Below, in pieces: positions 1 through 11,663 of a stretch of DNA of 64,000 nt. Within the stretch, counting starts at the first letter, position 1. Each line of letters starts with the position of its first letter. Source of the stretch: Phlebotomus papatasi (lineage: Eukaryota > Arthropoda > Insecta > Diptera > Psychodidae); contig NC_077222.1 in assembly GCF_024763615.1 (NCBI RefSeq), forward strand, positions 96,319,417 through 96,383,416. Reading direction: 5' to 3'. Both the position numbers and the translations under genes were made by a program. The notes beneath the pieces are model-generated. The model was not told the origin of the DNA and made no database searches. It was given only the letters and a program-made list of their open reading frames with translations.

Positions 1-162
1 GACTTTTCTCGGATTTTTTTCTTGATGGTTTTGAGAAAATTATTTCCATGTGTCCATGACTATCCTTTTCGAGCAAAACTTTTGGTATCCTAGGCTGGTT
101 TAGCATTCCTTATCATGTTTCTTCAAAATATCCCAGTATTTCTCGATTAGCCGGATTTTATG

Positions 163-519
163 CACAGTAAAAAAAAATTTACAAGGATAATCGTTGGTTT
201 GCTTTTTTACCACGATTATTCTTGTAAAGTTACACAAATTATGTATTTCAACAAAACGTGTAATCTGAAAATATGTAATTTAAATTTTATGTAATTGTAA
301 ACCGTGTAATCAACTGGGAATGATTACACAGTTTTGTATATTTTCTTACATATTTCGTGTAAAATTGCATAGTTTTCAAATAAAAGATGTACAAATTACA
401 CAGTTTTCAGACAAAATGTGAATAAATTATACAAATGTGTATTAGTACACACGATTACATGTTTAATGTAAAATTTACAATGAAAATCATGGTAAAGCAG
501 CCAAAAATTTTTTACTGTG
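163..519. mobile_element. MITE with CACAGTAAAAAA termini
   Basis: The left end CACAGTAAAAAA is mirrored by TTTTTTACTGTG on the right. Inside the left end the words ACAAGGATAATCGTTGG and GCTTTTTTACCA recur in degenerate inverted form near 490-505. The interior is AT-rich, with several GTGTAAT/ATTACAC words. No coding capacity. A partial, reverse-orientation relative of the left end lies at about 34598-34640. Confidence 0.7.
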
Positions 520-906
520 TGGGCTATTGGGTTGTAGTCACGGGGCACATATTGGATGATCTTTCAGACCAACTTGTGGGGTCCTCGGCATAACGACAAG
601 ATGCGAGGTCTGGTCAGAACAGTGGACGAATGCTATGGTCACGATAAAGCGGCAGAAGACCCTTTTGAAGGCACTCCTTTATGTAAATCTCGCGTTTCAT
701 TATGCCCACCATGAAGAACTTTAGGCTTCTATGACCACAGAGGTGCAAATCGCCGTCCAAACCACGTTTTTGCTTGTAAACTTGGAGTAATTCTTGAACC
801 TGTTTTTCTTAGTTACATCTGTCCGAGATTTTGCAGTATAAAATTGCTGGCCAGGAAGTTGTTTGAAGTCAACTTTTACGATCGTTTTATCATTCATCAG
901 AATGTA

Positions 907-1132
907 GGGGAAAGTACTCTCCCTTTGAACGTTCCTGCCTTCGAATTATGTAAATTTCTTTTATCTTCCCTAAAACATTTATAACACAATTATTACGTAA
1001 TTAACAATAATTGCCGATAAGCTAACTAATAATTAATAGAAGTGTGTAAGTCTCTTGGGAAAAATAAAAGAAAACTCACATTATTCGAAGGCATGAACGT
1101 TCGAAGGGAGAGTACTTTCCCCTACCCTTTAA
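907..1132. mobile_element. 226-bp MITE, GGGGAAAGTACTC termini, TA target
   Basis: TA dinucleotides flank GGGGAAAGTACTCTCCCTT on the left and its near-perfect reverse complement on the right (terminal inverted repeats of about 30 nt, one mismatch, ending at GAACGTTC). The interior is AT-rich and non-coding. It belongs to the group of TA-inserted GGGGA-ended elements found across the window. Confidence 0.85.
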
Positions 1133-2104
1133 AACGTTTAAAACTCTTCACAAGTTTGTCATTCGACCTTCAGGGCCTAGTTTTGGCCACTTGGCATTGC
1201 TTATCACTACGATGAGCTGCTGGCTTTGTAAGTAAGCGGACCATTTCACTTCTTGATCTTCTGTAGCAGGCTGAATGAGATACTGATTCTTGCCAAGCCA
1301 AAATTCGGAATAAGCCGAGATCCTGAAACCCAAAATCCATTCAGGATCTTTCAGGGTCATTCAGGATTTTGAACATTCGGGATTTCTTTTTTTAGTAAAG
1401 ACAGGAATTTCTCCTGGGATCTAATCTAGAAAAAATCGGGGATTAGGTGTCACGTACTCTGACTGGCACTACTGATACTTTAATAAAAGAAAAGATACAA
1501 AATTCTTGGGATTACGTACTAAATTCAAACACTTATTTTCGGAATTTCGACGATTCCAGGAATTTGTCTCTTTGGGATTTTAGCTTTCGAGATGTTCGCT
1601 AATACTGAACTTGAATTTAATAAATTTTTGGTAAATATTAATAAAAATATATTTTTGATTCATGTTCCTGTAGACAGATTAATACATTAATGAGGATATT
1701 CGGGCTGTTCAGTAGAAGACTGCAAGTGAGTCTTGAAAAGAACTTCAGACGAGCAATTTCCCTGCCCTCCCCTATTTTACACATATTCATTATGAAAAAG
1801 TTTTAGCAATTAAAAAAATAATTAAATGTTAGTCAACTTTCTCATAAAAGTTGGTAAATAAATCAAACCAAGATAGAATCTTAAAATCTTACTTTATTTT
1901 CAGTTGGTATTTCACCAGAGAATTTCCAATATTGTTGACAAATGTTGTATAATCATCTATAGAAGTTCCATGCATTTTGCATTTTCCTTATCTAACACTT
2001 TGGGAAAAATTGCAAGAAAGTGCTTTAGTCATCAAAATGAGCATATTTAATGAGATGTATGAGATATCTCCCTCGACAGTAATACTGTTAGCAGTGCATT
2101 GAAA

Positions 2105-3536
2105 ATGTTACGTATCTTGGTGCTCATAAGTGTTTTCCTTGGTGTTTTTCATTCACCAGCAGAAGCTCAAAACAGGGCTCCATCTCTTCCCCCAACCCCT
2201 GTAAATAAAGTGGCTCTTAAGTTGACAATCTGCGTGTAGACTATAATGGGAATTTATTTTACTACTTCAGACGGAAATTTTACGTCATCATGGGTATACA
2301 GCAGAAGAACATTCTGTTACAACACCTGATGGCTATATTCTGAAGTTACACCGCGTACTTCCACATGGTGGCAATGAATCCTCCACACATCAAGTGGTAT
2401 TCCTGCAACATGGTGTCTTGGGATCTTCTGCGGATTTTCTTCTCCAGGGACCTCAGCAATCTCTTCCGCTTCAGCTTGCTGATGCTGGATATGATGTATG
2501 GCTTGGAAATTTTCGTGGTAATACCTACTCGAGAAAGCACAATACTCTAAGTGCAATGGATCGTAAGTTCTGGGACTTTGAATGGCATGAATTGGGTGTA
2601 TTGGATTTGCCAACCATGGTCAATTACGCATTGTTGGTGACTGGTGAGAAGAAGTTGCACTTTGTCGGTCATTCTCAGGGAGCAACAGCTGCTTTTGTCC
2701 TGCTATCTATGCAACCACAGTACAATCGAGCTTTCAGAACAGTTCAAGCCCTTGCTCCAGTTACTTTCATGAAATACACCAAGTCCCCCTTTTTCAAAAC
2801 ACTATCTCGCATGACTTTTACCCCAGATGTTGTGTCTGACTACTTGGGTTTGGGAGAGTTTGTACCGTCGGCAAGGATGCTGGATTTGGGTGGAAGGATG
2901 CTCTGCAAAGACCATGCAGCAACACAGTCTCTGTGCCTGAATACCTTGTTCCTGCTTTCTGGTTTCGATTCTGACCAATTAAACAAGGTAAACACTAACT
3001 TTCAATTCAATGGACTCCATCCGTTGATGAAGGCTTGGAACACAAGCCAAGAGTTATGGAAAGAGTTGTTTTTCCTTCAGAGTTGACCGCATCGCTCCCA
3101 CTATACCCGGTCCTCAAATATCATATTACTACACAAAAATTTCAATTTCTCATTATAGACTCTGCTGCCTGAAGTATTTTCTCGGCATCCAGCTGGGTCT
3201 TCCATCTATGAATTAATTCATCATGCCCAAAATGTAAAGAGTGGAAATTTTGCCCAGTATGACCATGGCACTGTTGGTAACCTAAAGAGATATGGATCAA
3301 CAAACCCACCCTCCTACGACCTAACGAAGATTTCAGCATCTGTGACACTGCACTACGCTCAAAATGATTGGCTCTCATCGACGGAGGATGTTGAACGCTT
3401 GGCACAGAAACTACCCAATTGTAATGGCAAATATCTCGTGGCTGCTCCCAAGTTCAGTCACTATGACTTTATGTGGGGTACTGATGTCAAGCAACAAGTT
3501 TATGATAAAGTTCTTAAAGTGCTGAATAAACCATAA
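2105..3536 (+). CDS. Secreted acid lipase A (lipase 3-like)
   Basis: Exons 2105-2200, 2271-2987 and 3159-3536 join in phase 0 with GT-AG introns to give about 396 residues, the normal family length. Exon 1 encodes a hydrophobic signal peptide (MLRILVLISVFLGVFH). Exon 2 holds the oxyanion HGVL motif and the nucleophile elbow GHSQG, with Ser about residue 167. Exon 3 holds the catalytic Asp (QNDWL, about 341) and His (SHYDF, about 372). Family knowledge: these enzymes hydrolyse neutral lipids or cholesteryl esters, in lysosomes or the gut lumen. A is the most diverged of the three-exon copies (FLLQGP replaces WVVIGP; SH replaces NH). The cap cysteine pair is kept. AATAAA lies at 3614-3619. The start is the only ATG joining the signal peptide to a good donor. 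Confidence 0.9.
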
Positions 3537-3835
3537 TCTTGATTGTATGATATTGTAAAATTCAATAACAAATTGTTTCCTCTCTATGTACACAAAATCC
3601 ATGTCAACAAATGAATAAAGTTACAATATATCCTTTGTGAGAATCAAGAGGGAAATCTAAAACAAGCAACTCAGAGAAAAATTTATTTTGCCTCCAAGGA
3701 TTTTCCAAATTCCAGGCGAAGTTTGCTTGCGGAAACATAATTTTTGTATATTATAACCTAATGAAAATAATTCAACAATTGCACCATGTTTGTTATTGAT
3801 TCTGTTCTCAGACTTCAAATAAATTTATAAACTTA

Positions 3836-4070
3836 CAGTAGAATCTCGCTCAATCGACTCTTTCTCGATCGGGCGAAAAATTTTGTTGACAATTTTTACG
3901 TTTAATTATGAAACTAATTTGCTCAAATTCGCTGTAGTTCTTCCTATTTTATCGTGATCCTTTATAATTGAACACTTTTTGTGGAATTTACAAAGGCTTT
4001 AACGCCCAAATCTATCGATAAACCGGATGACATTTTGCCCCAAAATGCCCAATTGAGAGAGAGTCTACTG
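3836..4070. mobile_element. pogo/Tigger-like MITE
   Basis: A 235-bp element flanked by TA. The termini CAGTAGAATCTCGCTCAAT and CAGTAGACTCTCTCTCAATT (right end, reverse-complemented) match the CAGTAGA..CTC pattern known for pogo/Tigger elements of the Tc1/mariner superfamily. There is no transposase, so it is a non-autonomous copy. A related copy lies at 55634-55973. Confidence 0.75.
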
Positions 4071-4081
4071 TAGTAGAGCAA

Positions 4082-4285
4082 AGTGGTCTGCCTTTGAATG
4101 CAGCAGCCTTTGAATATTTAATTTTTTCTCTTATTTTCCAAAGGAAAAACCCTATTCTCTAAACTATAGTCAATACAACTAACTATTTTCTATTAACTTC
4201 GATTAACAAAATAGAATTTTTGCTTTGGGAAATAAGAAAAAAATTATATGTTCAAAGGCTGCCGCATTCAAAGGCAGATCACTAT
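4082..4285. mobile_element. Fold-back MITE, long terminal inverted repeats
   Basis: The left arm (TCTGCCTTTGAATGC then AGCCTTTGAA and an AT-rich run to CCAAAG) is repeated in inverted order at 4225-4285 with a few mismatches, giving arms of about 60 nt around an AT-rich core. Non-coding. Confidence 0.7.
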
Positions 4286-4625
4286 CTATCAAAAGTTAAT
4301 TGAAAATAAAAGAAATTTTCAGAGTCGTCCTTAAAAGGGACAGATAATCCTAACCGGCTTATGTAGGTGAGATTCTTAACGTGAGCAAACTCGGAGTGCA
4401 TGCAAATTCGATTAAGAGCTGAAATTGAGAGTCGCCATTCAGTTATCTTGAATCAAATTCGTGAAATTATACAAATTTTGTATTTAAACCAAAATATCAA
4501 GAATTTGGATGAACTGGCACAAAAGTGATATATGGGTGAAATGTAGACCAGAATGTACTCTATAATTTTCCTATAGAACATGATCTCATCGATTACTCAG
4601 AAGCCAAGATAAGCGAGGTTTTTTG

Positions 4626-4766
4626 GCAGATTGTGAACGGAAAAATAGACCTTTCTTGACTTTTTCTCTTTAATTCTTCACTTCACTTCACTTTAATTCT
4701 TCATTCTTTAGTGAAGAATTAAAGAGAAAAAGTCAAGAAAGGTCTATTTTTCCGTTCACAATCTGC
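4626..4766. repeat. 57-nt perfect hairpin inside left arm
   Basis: Positions 4626-4682 (starting GCAGATTGTGAACGG) are the exact reverse complement of 4710-4766, separated by a 27-nt loop rich in TTCACT/GAATTC-like words. The equivalent hairpin in the right arm is 10584-10724. Confidence 0.9.
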
Positions 4767-5159
4767 TACAACCTATTAGACCGAAAATTCCTCCGAGGTT
4801 TTTTGTTTCTTAACTCGTTTTTTCATCCAGAGTGCCCCAAGTAGTCATTTGTTGAACTTCAACTATATCAAAGAATTGTTGTATTTTGTGGGACTTTCCA
4901 TTTAAAACCATATTTTAAGTGTCTTGGTCGAGTAGAGGCAGTCAAATTGGCATCTGAGTGGTTTCAAAGCGTTATTATGGGAAAAATCAATTTTTTCACA
5001 CTTAAACGGCAAAATCGGAGTGATAGCGTAGTCTGACCGGAAAATGATGTATGGACGAAATGTAGAGACAAATGTCCTCTACAATTATGTCAAAGTAATC
5101 ATCAAAATCGGTTCAGCGACAGTCGAGATAATTGAGGTTATGTGATATTGAAATTGGTT

Positions 5160-6000
5160 TTTCGACTGTGGCGCCCCTGGTGTTGGTCCCACGAAGTTCA
5201 AATATTCTAGAAAGTTGTAGCATTTGGTGAGATCTTTCGTTTAAGCCCTCATTCATCAAAATCGGTCACATAGAACCGGAGATATGATTTTTTGAATTTC
5301 GTGAACTTTGACCCCTCATATCTCCGGTTCTATTGAAACCACAGCGCGCATACGCACCATTTTGAAAACGTCCTAGACTGGACTACAACATACTAAAATT
5401 TCATTAACTTGCACAATGCCGTTTTTGAGAAAAGTGACTTTGAATTTCGATGAATTTTGACGCTATCACAGCGCCACCTGTGGTGACTTTTTGAACTTCC
5501 ATCTGAAAGTGCTCATCGAGACGAAACCAAAAAGGTAAAATTTAGGTCGATATGTTAATTAGAACCGGAGATAGAGGCCGGTCAATGTTCGAACTTTGAC
5601 CCCTTATAGCTCGGGTCAGGGGTTATGGATCGACTTAAGGTTTTTTTTGTTTGATAGGTATAATCAACGGCTACAACATACTAAAATTTCAGCCCGATGC
5701 ACAATGGAATTTTTGAGTTATTTAACTTATAAGATTTAAAAATTTTCTTTTTAATAATAGCGCCCCTAGCGGTGGTTTTATGAACTTGCGATGTTAGAAA
5801 GGGAAGTGGCATTTCACGAGAGCTTTCCAAAAAGCCCTCACTTTTTAAATTCTGACAATTAGAACCGGAGTTATGGCCATTTTAAGAAATTTTTTTTGGA
5901 CCCTTATAGCTCGGGTCAGGGGGGTCGGGGGACCTTAAGTTTGGTATTGATGGAAAGTTCTAAGGTCCAGCTATAACATACTAAAATTTGAGCCCGCTCG
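5160..6000. repeat. Degenerate tandem units of about 295 bp
   Basis: The word GCGCCCC/GCGCCACC recurs at 5171, 5471 and 5760. AGAACCGGAG recurs at 5272, 5561 and 5861. ACATACTAAAATTT recurs near 5390, 5676 and 5972. Spacings are 286-300 bp, so the arm interior is about three diverged tandem copies of one unit. The mirror set lies in the right arm. Confidence 0.8.
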
Positions 6001-6179
6001 ATGCCATAGGGGCGGAGCTATTGAGAAAACAAAAAAAGGGGGGTCTTCAAAATGGCGGAAGGAGGGGTGGGGGGTGGGGGGTCAATGCACCAAGTTGCAA
6101 TTTTCACCCGATATATAACCTTTGCCGAAAACCGCAAGTCGATATCTTTTTTAGTTTAGGAGCTATTAAGCTCCAAAGA

Positions 6180-6222
6180 GCGGCCGGCCGGCCGGCCGGC
6201 CGGCCAGCCGGCCGGCCGGCCG
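6180..6222. repeat. GGCC-rich simple repeat
   Basis: A run of CGGC/GGCC tetranucleotides, interrupted once by an A, in otherwise AT-rich DNA. The counterpart in the right arm (about 9150-9169) is 24 bp shorter. It is the only length difference detected between the arms. Confidence 0.9.
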
Positions 6223-6539
6223 GGAACGTAAAATAGCCACATATATATTCGTGATCAGGAAGTGGCGAAACACATTTTGGCCAAGTTTGAGGTCGATCGG
6301 ACGACATGAAATTTTGTTAGGATTATAGTAGGTGAGATTGTTAAGAATCTCACCTAATAACCCTAAATCCCCCCCAAATTAGGGATACTGAAAACTTGAA
6401 GGCAATAATCCCTAACCGTTTAGTCTCTAGCTCTAGACCGATAACAGACAAAGACGCTAATGTAATTTTTCTGTAAGCTTCACGATTTTAAAATATTTCA
6501 AAAATTTACTTATTTGCAAACAGGAGTCTTTTACGTAGG

Positions 6540-6860
6540 AGCTATAAAAGCCCAGTTAAGCTTATGTTACCTGAGATTCTTTACAAGTGACTTTGGAGTG
6601 CTTGCAAATAACGGACTGCCGGAAAATTCGATTGTGAGTTGAATTTTAGAGGTAACGAATCGCATCGAGCCAATTTTATCCGCTTCTAACCCCAAGAACA
6701 GTTTGCTCGATGCGATTCTTTACCCAAAAAATTCAACTGAAAATCGAATTTTCACGAATTCCGAGTTGCAAGCACCCTGACTTGCAAGCAGTCCGATGTC
6801 GTGTTTGTAAAGAATCTCAACTACCATAAGCTTGTCTGAGCTTATCACTAGTCATTTCTT
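6540..6860. mobile_element. Degenerate relative of the inverted-repeat arm element
   Basis: The left end (CTGAGATTCTTTACAAGTGAC, then GGAGTGCTTGCAAAT and ATTCGATT) parallels the arm end (GAGATTCTTAACGTGAGC, GGAGTGCATGCAAATTCGATT). The right end is GTAAAGAATCTCAACTACC. An internal hairpin pairs CGAATCGCATCGAGC with GCTCGATGCGATTC. A further relative lies in intron 3 of Rpn9 (about 62770-62890). Confidence 0.7.
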
Positions 6861-7062
6861 ATTCTGAATAGCTTAAGTACAGATGACTAACAAAAGAAAA
6901 AAAATTTATTGAAATCGGTTAATAAACGATTAATAAATCGGTCAGTAAAATTAGAGATAAAGTCCAGTCAATTTCGATATGGTAAGGACCGGGGCAAATT
7001 GACGTTCAGTGCGAAAGGATGGGACTCAACGTTAGAAAGACCTCGACCTCAGTTATAGTATA

Positions 7063-7617
7063 GGGGAGACTGGGTCAAAATTTGTCAAAACGAAAATGTC
7101 AAATATTCACTATTTTCTAAAATAAAAAAGACTGAGACTTGAAATTTTTATTACAGATAGCCTTCATGAATCTTCTTAAACTTACAAAGTTTCAAGAGAT
7201 TCGAAGAAGGATTATGTAAAATAAAAAAAATAATGAAATTTTGAGCCCTATTTTTGGAATATTTGGCTTACAGAAAATATCAATACTGATTAGCTCAATT
7301 TAAGCACATTTCTCGTTAAAATAGAGTAAAATTATCTTCGATAAGGTTGTAGAGAAACAAATTTCCTATAAAAATATGTATATTTGATATTTTTAACGTT
7401 TGCAAGAGTAAAACGTCACAAATTATCCGAAGACTGACAAAATTTGCCCCATCAATTTTGAGAATCTCCACAAAACCGACTTTTAGAAAATGATTCGAAA
7501 ATCACATTTCTTTCGAGATAGAGGAAAATAATCTTCTGCAGTGTTGGAGAGCAGTAAATTTCCTATATAAATTATAAAACGTTTAAGTTTTCTCAGAACT
7601 TTTGCCCCAATCTCCCC
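7063..7617. mobile_element. 555-bp MITE, GGGGAGACTGGG termini
   Basis: TA at 7061-7062 and 7618-7619 flank GGGGAGACTGGGTCAAA on the left and TTTGCCCCAATCTCCCC on the right. Inserted in a repeat whose two halves (ending near 7062 and resuming at 7620) match the unbroken relative at about 63180-63420. Non-coding. Confidence 0.85.
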
Positions 7618-7951
7618 TACTAAAATTTTATCGAAATCGTTAAACACTGAAAATACAGTCAGGTCTAGACGTTCTTCATTATACTTCAGGTCAGGGAACA
7701 TCAACGGAGGAGTGTGACTTACCGTTGGAAAGGTTTTGACCTCAGCTACAACATACTAAAAATTAAAAACAAAAAATCATCCAGTTTTCAAAATATTCGA
7801 AATAAAATTTTCGAAACCGATCAAAGTAGTTACACCTCCACCTAACTCCAAACCTTGCAAAATTCAATAGAAACAGATACAGCATTTTCTACCTTTACGG
7901 ACAATTGGAACCAGTACAGCCCATAACACTAATAAGGATTTTTTGAGAATA

Positions 7952-8864
7952 GGGAAGACTGGGGCAAAAAGTCACAAATCGAAAAATTCAAAATTCAATA
8001 TCTTCCAAGGTAAAAAGATAGCGGCTCAAATTTTTTTCTATAGATAGCCTCCATAGACCTTACTTAATGCCGTAAGTTTCTTAAAATTCGAACAAGGAAT
8101 TTAGAAAATAAAAAATATCGAAATTTTTAGCCCTATTTTTAAAATACTTTCCTTGCAGAAGTTAACAATTATTACCTACTTATTTTCCAAAATTGATGCA
8201 CTGGTGAATATTTTCTAAATAATTTCGATTCTTTGAATACGAATCCGCTATCTATTTTAGAATTTCACAAAGGTTCTTTTCTCCAGAAATCCTTTTATTA
8301 AAAATGGCCAGGTGGGGTAAAAAGTTACAAAAGGTATAGAGCAAAAAGTAGCAAAAAGCGAAGCAATTTCTGATGTCTCACGGCGAAAAGAAACGTCATT
8401 ACCATATCTCGCCGGTTGCTGTTTGTTTTGGCCAAACGATTTGCAGTCTTTTGTGTGTTTTTTTTTTCTAAAATAGCTTGAAAAGCTTTTTTCTCGTTTT
8501 CTCACTTTTCCAGTAGAGAAAATGGTGTTTTACAAATGTGTAAATGAATAAATTTCCTATGAAAATATGTCCTCTAGGTATTTTTTCAAATTTACGGAAG
8601 CCCGTAATGAAGCGAATCAAAATATGACAATACCCCATGTCTAGTACTATTTGCTCCAGCATTTTTGAGAATTTTCACAAAGTTACCTTTTAGAAATCGG
8701 CTTGATAAACGTATTTCCTTACGAAATAGAGGAATATTACTTTCACAAAGTTGTAGAGCGGTAAATTTCCTATAAAACTGCGCTAATTAGAAATTTTAGA
8801 AACGCTCGAGGAGCTTGTAAAAAAATAAAATATCTGTTTTGTGACTTTTTGCCCCAGTCTCCCC
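7952..8864. mobile_element. 913-bp MITE of the GGGGCAAAAAGTCACAA family
   Basis: TA-flanked. The left end GGGAAGACTGGGGCAAAAAG mirrors CTTTTTGCCCCAGTCTCCCC at the right. The word GGGGCAAAA or GGGGTAAAAAGT recurs inside. Other copies: 16020-16605 (right part missing) and 58654-61136 (interrupted). No transposase; the 82- and 64-codon open frames are not shared in frame between copies. Confidence 0.88.
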
Positions 8865-9014
8865 TACTAATAAATAATATTTCTTATTCTTGTATGAAAA
8901 TTGTAGCTACTTTCTAGTGCAAAGATGATTTCGCTTAGAAAAATTAGTAATATAAAAATTAAAAATTCAGTCATTAAGGTGAGATTTTGAAAATTCCCTA
9001 CTTTTGAGCTTAAA

Positions 9015-11016
9015 TATTAGGTGAGATTCTTAACAATCTCACCTACTATAATCCTAACAAAATTTCATGTCGTCCGATCGACCTCAAACTTGGCCAAAAT
9101 GTGTTTCGCCACTTCCTGATCACGAATATATATGTGGCTATTTTACGTTCCCGGCCGGCCGGCCGGCCGCTCTTTGGAGCTTAATAGCTCCTAAACTAAA
9201 AAAGATATCGACTTGCGGTTTTCGGCAAAGGTTATATATCGGGTGAAAATTGCAACTTGGTGCATTGACCCCCCACCCCCCACCCCTCCTTCCGCCATTT
9301 TGAAGACCCCCCTTTTTTTGTTTTCTCAATAGCTCCGCCCCTATGGCATCGAGCGGGCTCAAATTTTAGTATGTTATAGCTGGACCTTAGAACTTTCCAT
9401 CAATACCAAACTTAAGGTCCCCCGACCCCCCTGACCCGAGCTATAAGGGTCCAAAAAAAATTTCTTAAAATGGCCATAACTCCGGTTCTAATTGTCAGAA
9501 TTTAAAAAGTGAGGGCTTTTTGGAAAGCTCTCGTGAAATGCCACTTCCCTTTCTAACATCGCAAGTTCATAAAACCACCGCTAGGGGCGCTATTATTAAA
9601 AAGAAAATTTTTAAATCTTATAAGTTAAATAACTCAAAAATTCCATTGTGCATCGGGCTGAAATTTTAGTATGTTGTAGCCGTTGATTATACCTATCAAA
9701 CAAAAAAAACCTTAAGTCGATCCATAACCCCTGACCCGAGCTATAAGGGGTCAAAGTTCGAACATTGACCGGCCTCTATCTCCGGTTCTAATTAACATAT
9801 CGACCTAAATTTTACCTTTTTGGTTTCGTCTCGATGAGCACTTTCAGATGGAAGTTCAAAAAGTCACCACAGGTGGCGCTGTGATAGCGTCAAAATTCAT
9901 CGAAATTCAAAGTCACTTTTCTCAAAAACGGCATTGTGCAAGTTAATGAAATTTTAGTATGTTGTAGTCCAGTCTAGGACGTTTTCAAAATGGTGCGTAT
10001 GCGCGCTGTGGTTTCAATAGAACCGGAGATATGAGGGGTCAAAGTTCACGAAATTCAAAAAATCATATCTCCGGTTCTATGTGACCGATTTTGATGAATG
10101 AGGGCTTAAACGAAAGATCTCACCAAATGCTACAACTTTCTAGAATATTTGAACTTCGTGGGACCAACACCAGGGGCGCCACAGTCGAAAAACCAATTTC
10201 AATATCACATAACCTCAATTATCTCGACTGTCGCTGAACCGATTTTGATGATTACTTTGACATAATTGTAGAGGACATTTGTCTCTACATTTCGTCCATA
10301 CATCATTTTCCGGTCAGACTACGCTATCACTCCGATTTTGCCGTTTAAGTGTGAAAAAATTGATTTTTCCCATAATAACGCTTTGAAACCACTCAGATGC
10401 CAATTTGACTGCCTCTACTCGACCAAGACACTTAAAATATGGTTTTAAATGGAAAGTCCCACAAAATACAACAATTCTTTGATATAGTTGAAGTTCAACA
10501 AATGACTACTTGGGGCACTCTGGATGAAAAAACGAGTTAAGAAACAAAAAACCTCGGAGGAATTTTCGGTCTAATAGGTTGTAGCAGATTGTGAACGGAA
10601 AAATAGACCTTTCTTGACTTTTTCTCTTTAATTCTTCACTAAAGAATGAAGAATTAAAGTGAAGTGAAGTGAAGAATTAAAGAGAAAAAGTCAAGAAAGG
10701 TCTATTTTTCCGTTCACAATCTGCCAAAAAACCTCGCTTATCTTGGCTTCTGAGTAATCGATGAGATCATGTTCTATAGGAAAATTATAGAGTACATTCT
10801 GGTCTACATTTCACCCATATATCACTTTTGTGCCAGTTCATCCAAATTCTTGATATTTTGGTTTAAATACAAAATTTGTATAATTTCACGAATTTGATTC
10901 AAGATAACTGAATGGCGACTCTCAATTTCAGCTCTTAATCGAATTTGCATGCACTCCGAGTTTGCTCACGTTAAGAATCTCACCTACATAAGCCGGTTAG
11001 GATTATCTGTCCCTTT
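9015..11016 (-). repeat. Right arm of giant inverted repeat (2002 bp)
   Basis: Reverse complement of 4334-6359. Position x of the left arm maps to 15350-x outside the GGCC array, and to 15374-x beyond it. It carries the same 17-nt ends, the same hairpin (10584-10724) and the same ~295-bp units. Near identity implies recent duplication or ongoing conversion between arms. Confidence 0.92.
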
Positions 11017-11663
11017 ATTATACGCAGCAAATATAGAGATTTACAAAAAAAAATCCTACATTCCTATAACCTTTTACTTTGCAATTATGTATGAACTTTG
11101 AAAAAATTGCTTTAAATTCTCAGAAAAAATCATCTTCTCTATGGGACACCCTTGATACCCGTGTTCTAATCATCCTAAAAGGGTTAAGCTTCAACCAGAC
11201 GATTTTATTACAATAAAAAAATATTGATTAGCTAAAACACGTGACCCTTTTGGTAATTACATTGAACTTTCTCGTCTGAGGATTATTTTTCATTGAAGCA
11301 CAGAACACCAAGATAGAAGATTATTATCAATATACTCCGTGTACATAATATATAATGAATTGATGAACATAAAATTCTAATCTGTATCAAATGCTATATT
11401 CAGCGATAATCAGACTAGCTTGTAATCTGCAATACATAAGACGAACATGAGACTTTTTTATATATAAAAGTTAAATTCTCTTTTTAAATTTCAACAATGA
11501 AATATACGTAAAGAGATTTGCTATCTGTCGCTACCAAAAGTCAAAATAAATCTTCAGATAATCAGTCGATAAGATAGCAATAAACTTTATAAAAGGACGC
11601 ACACCTGCAGTCGCTGTTTAAAGTGAATACATTTACCGTGAAGTGGAACAAAAATCTTTTGCA
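11017..11663. other. Upstream region of lipase B
   Basis: AT-rich DNA with no gene. The last 100 bp form the lipase B promoter, annotated separately. A further AGATAA lies near 11556. Confidence 0.55.
11568..11594 (+). promoter_or_regulatory. GATAAGATA + TATA module of lipase B
   Basis: GATAAGATA at 11568-11576 is followed 11 bp later by TATAAAA at 11588-11594, about 70 bp before the ATG. The same pairing precedes C, D, F, G and H. WGATAAG is the binding site of GATA factors. Confidence 0.8.

Larger units (their letters stand above)
1..2104. other. Intergenic region left of lipase A
   Basis: No gene is recognised. It holds two inverted-repeat elements (163-519 and 907-1132) separated by unique-looking AT-rich sequence. 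The 70-codon minus-strand open frame at 1148-1360 resembles no family I know and has no promoter or codon signal. A reverse-strand GATAAG site at 1987-1992 and a TATTTAA at 2044-2050 lie in the proximal promoter of lipase A. Confidence 0.6.
3537..4333. other. Intergenic, lipase A to inverted repeat
   Basis: Contains the lipase A 3' end with AATAAA (3614-3619), a pogo-like MITE (3836-4070) and a separate hairpin element (4082-4285). No coding sequence is evident. Confidence 0.6.
4334..6359 (+). repeat. Left arm of giant inverted repeat (2026 bp)
   Basis: This arm is the reverse complement of 9015-11016. Several 60-base segments compared by eye were identical, and the 24-bp length difference is fully explained by the GGCC array at about 6180-6222. 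The arm has its own 17-nt terminal repeats: TAGGTGAGATTCTTAAC at 4364-4380 and its exact reverse complement at 6340-6356. It therefore looks like one transposable unit of about 2 kb. Inside lie a perfect hairpin (4626-4766) and about three degenerate units of roughly 295 bp. No protein homology was seen; open frames here are chance products. Confidence 0.92.
6360..9014. other. Spacer between the inverted-repeat arms
   Basis: No gene. It contains a relative of the arms (about 6540-7062, continued at 7618-7810) split by a TA-inserted MITE (7063-7617), and then a second MITE (7952-8864). The spacer is thus built of mobile elements. Confidence 0.75.

Noticed and set aside
5988..6236. 82-codon open frame, repeated in shorter form at 9138-9362 on the other strand
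   Set aside because: It lies inside the inverted-repeat arm, its GRPA repeat comes only from the GGCC array, and no start context, splice signal or family likeness is seen.
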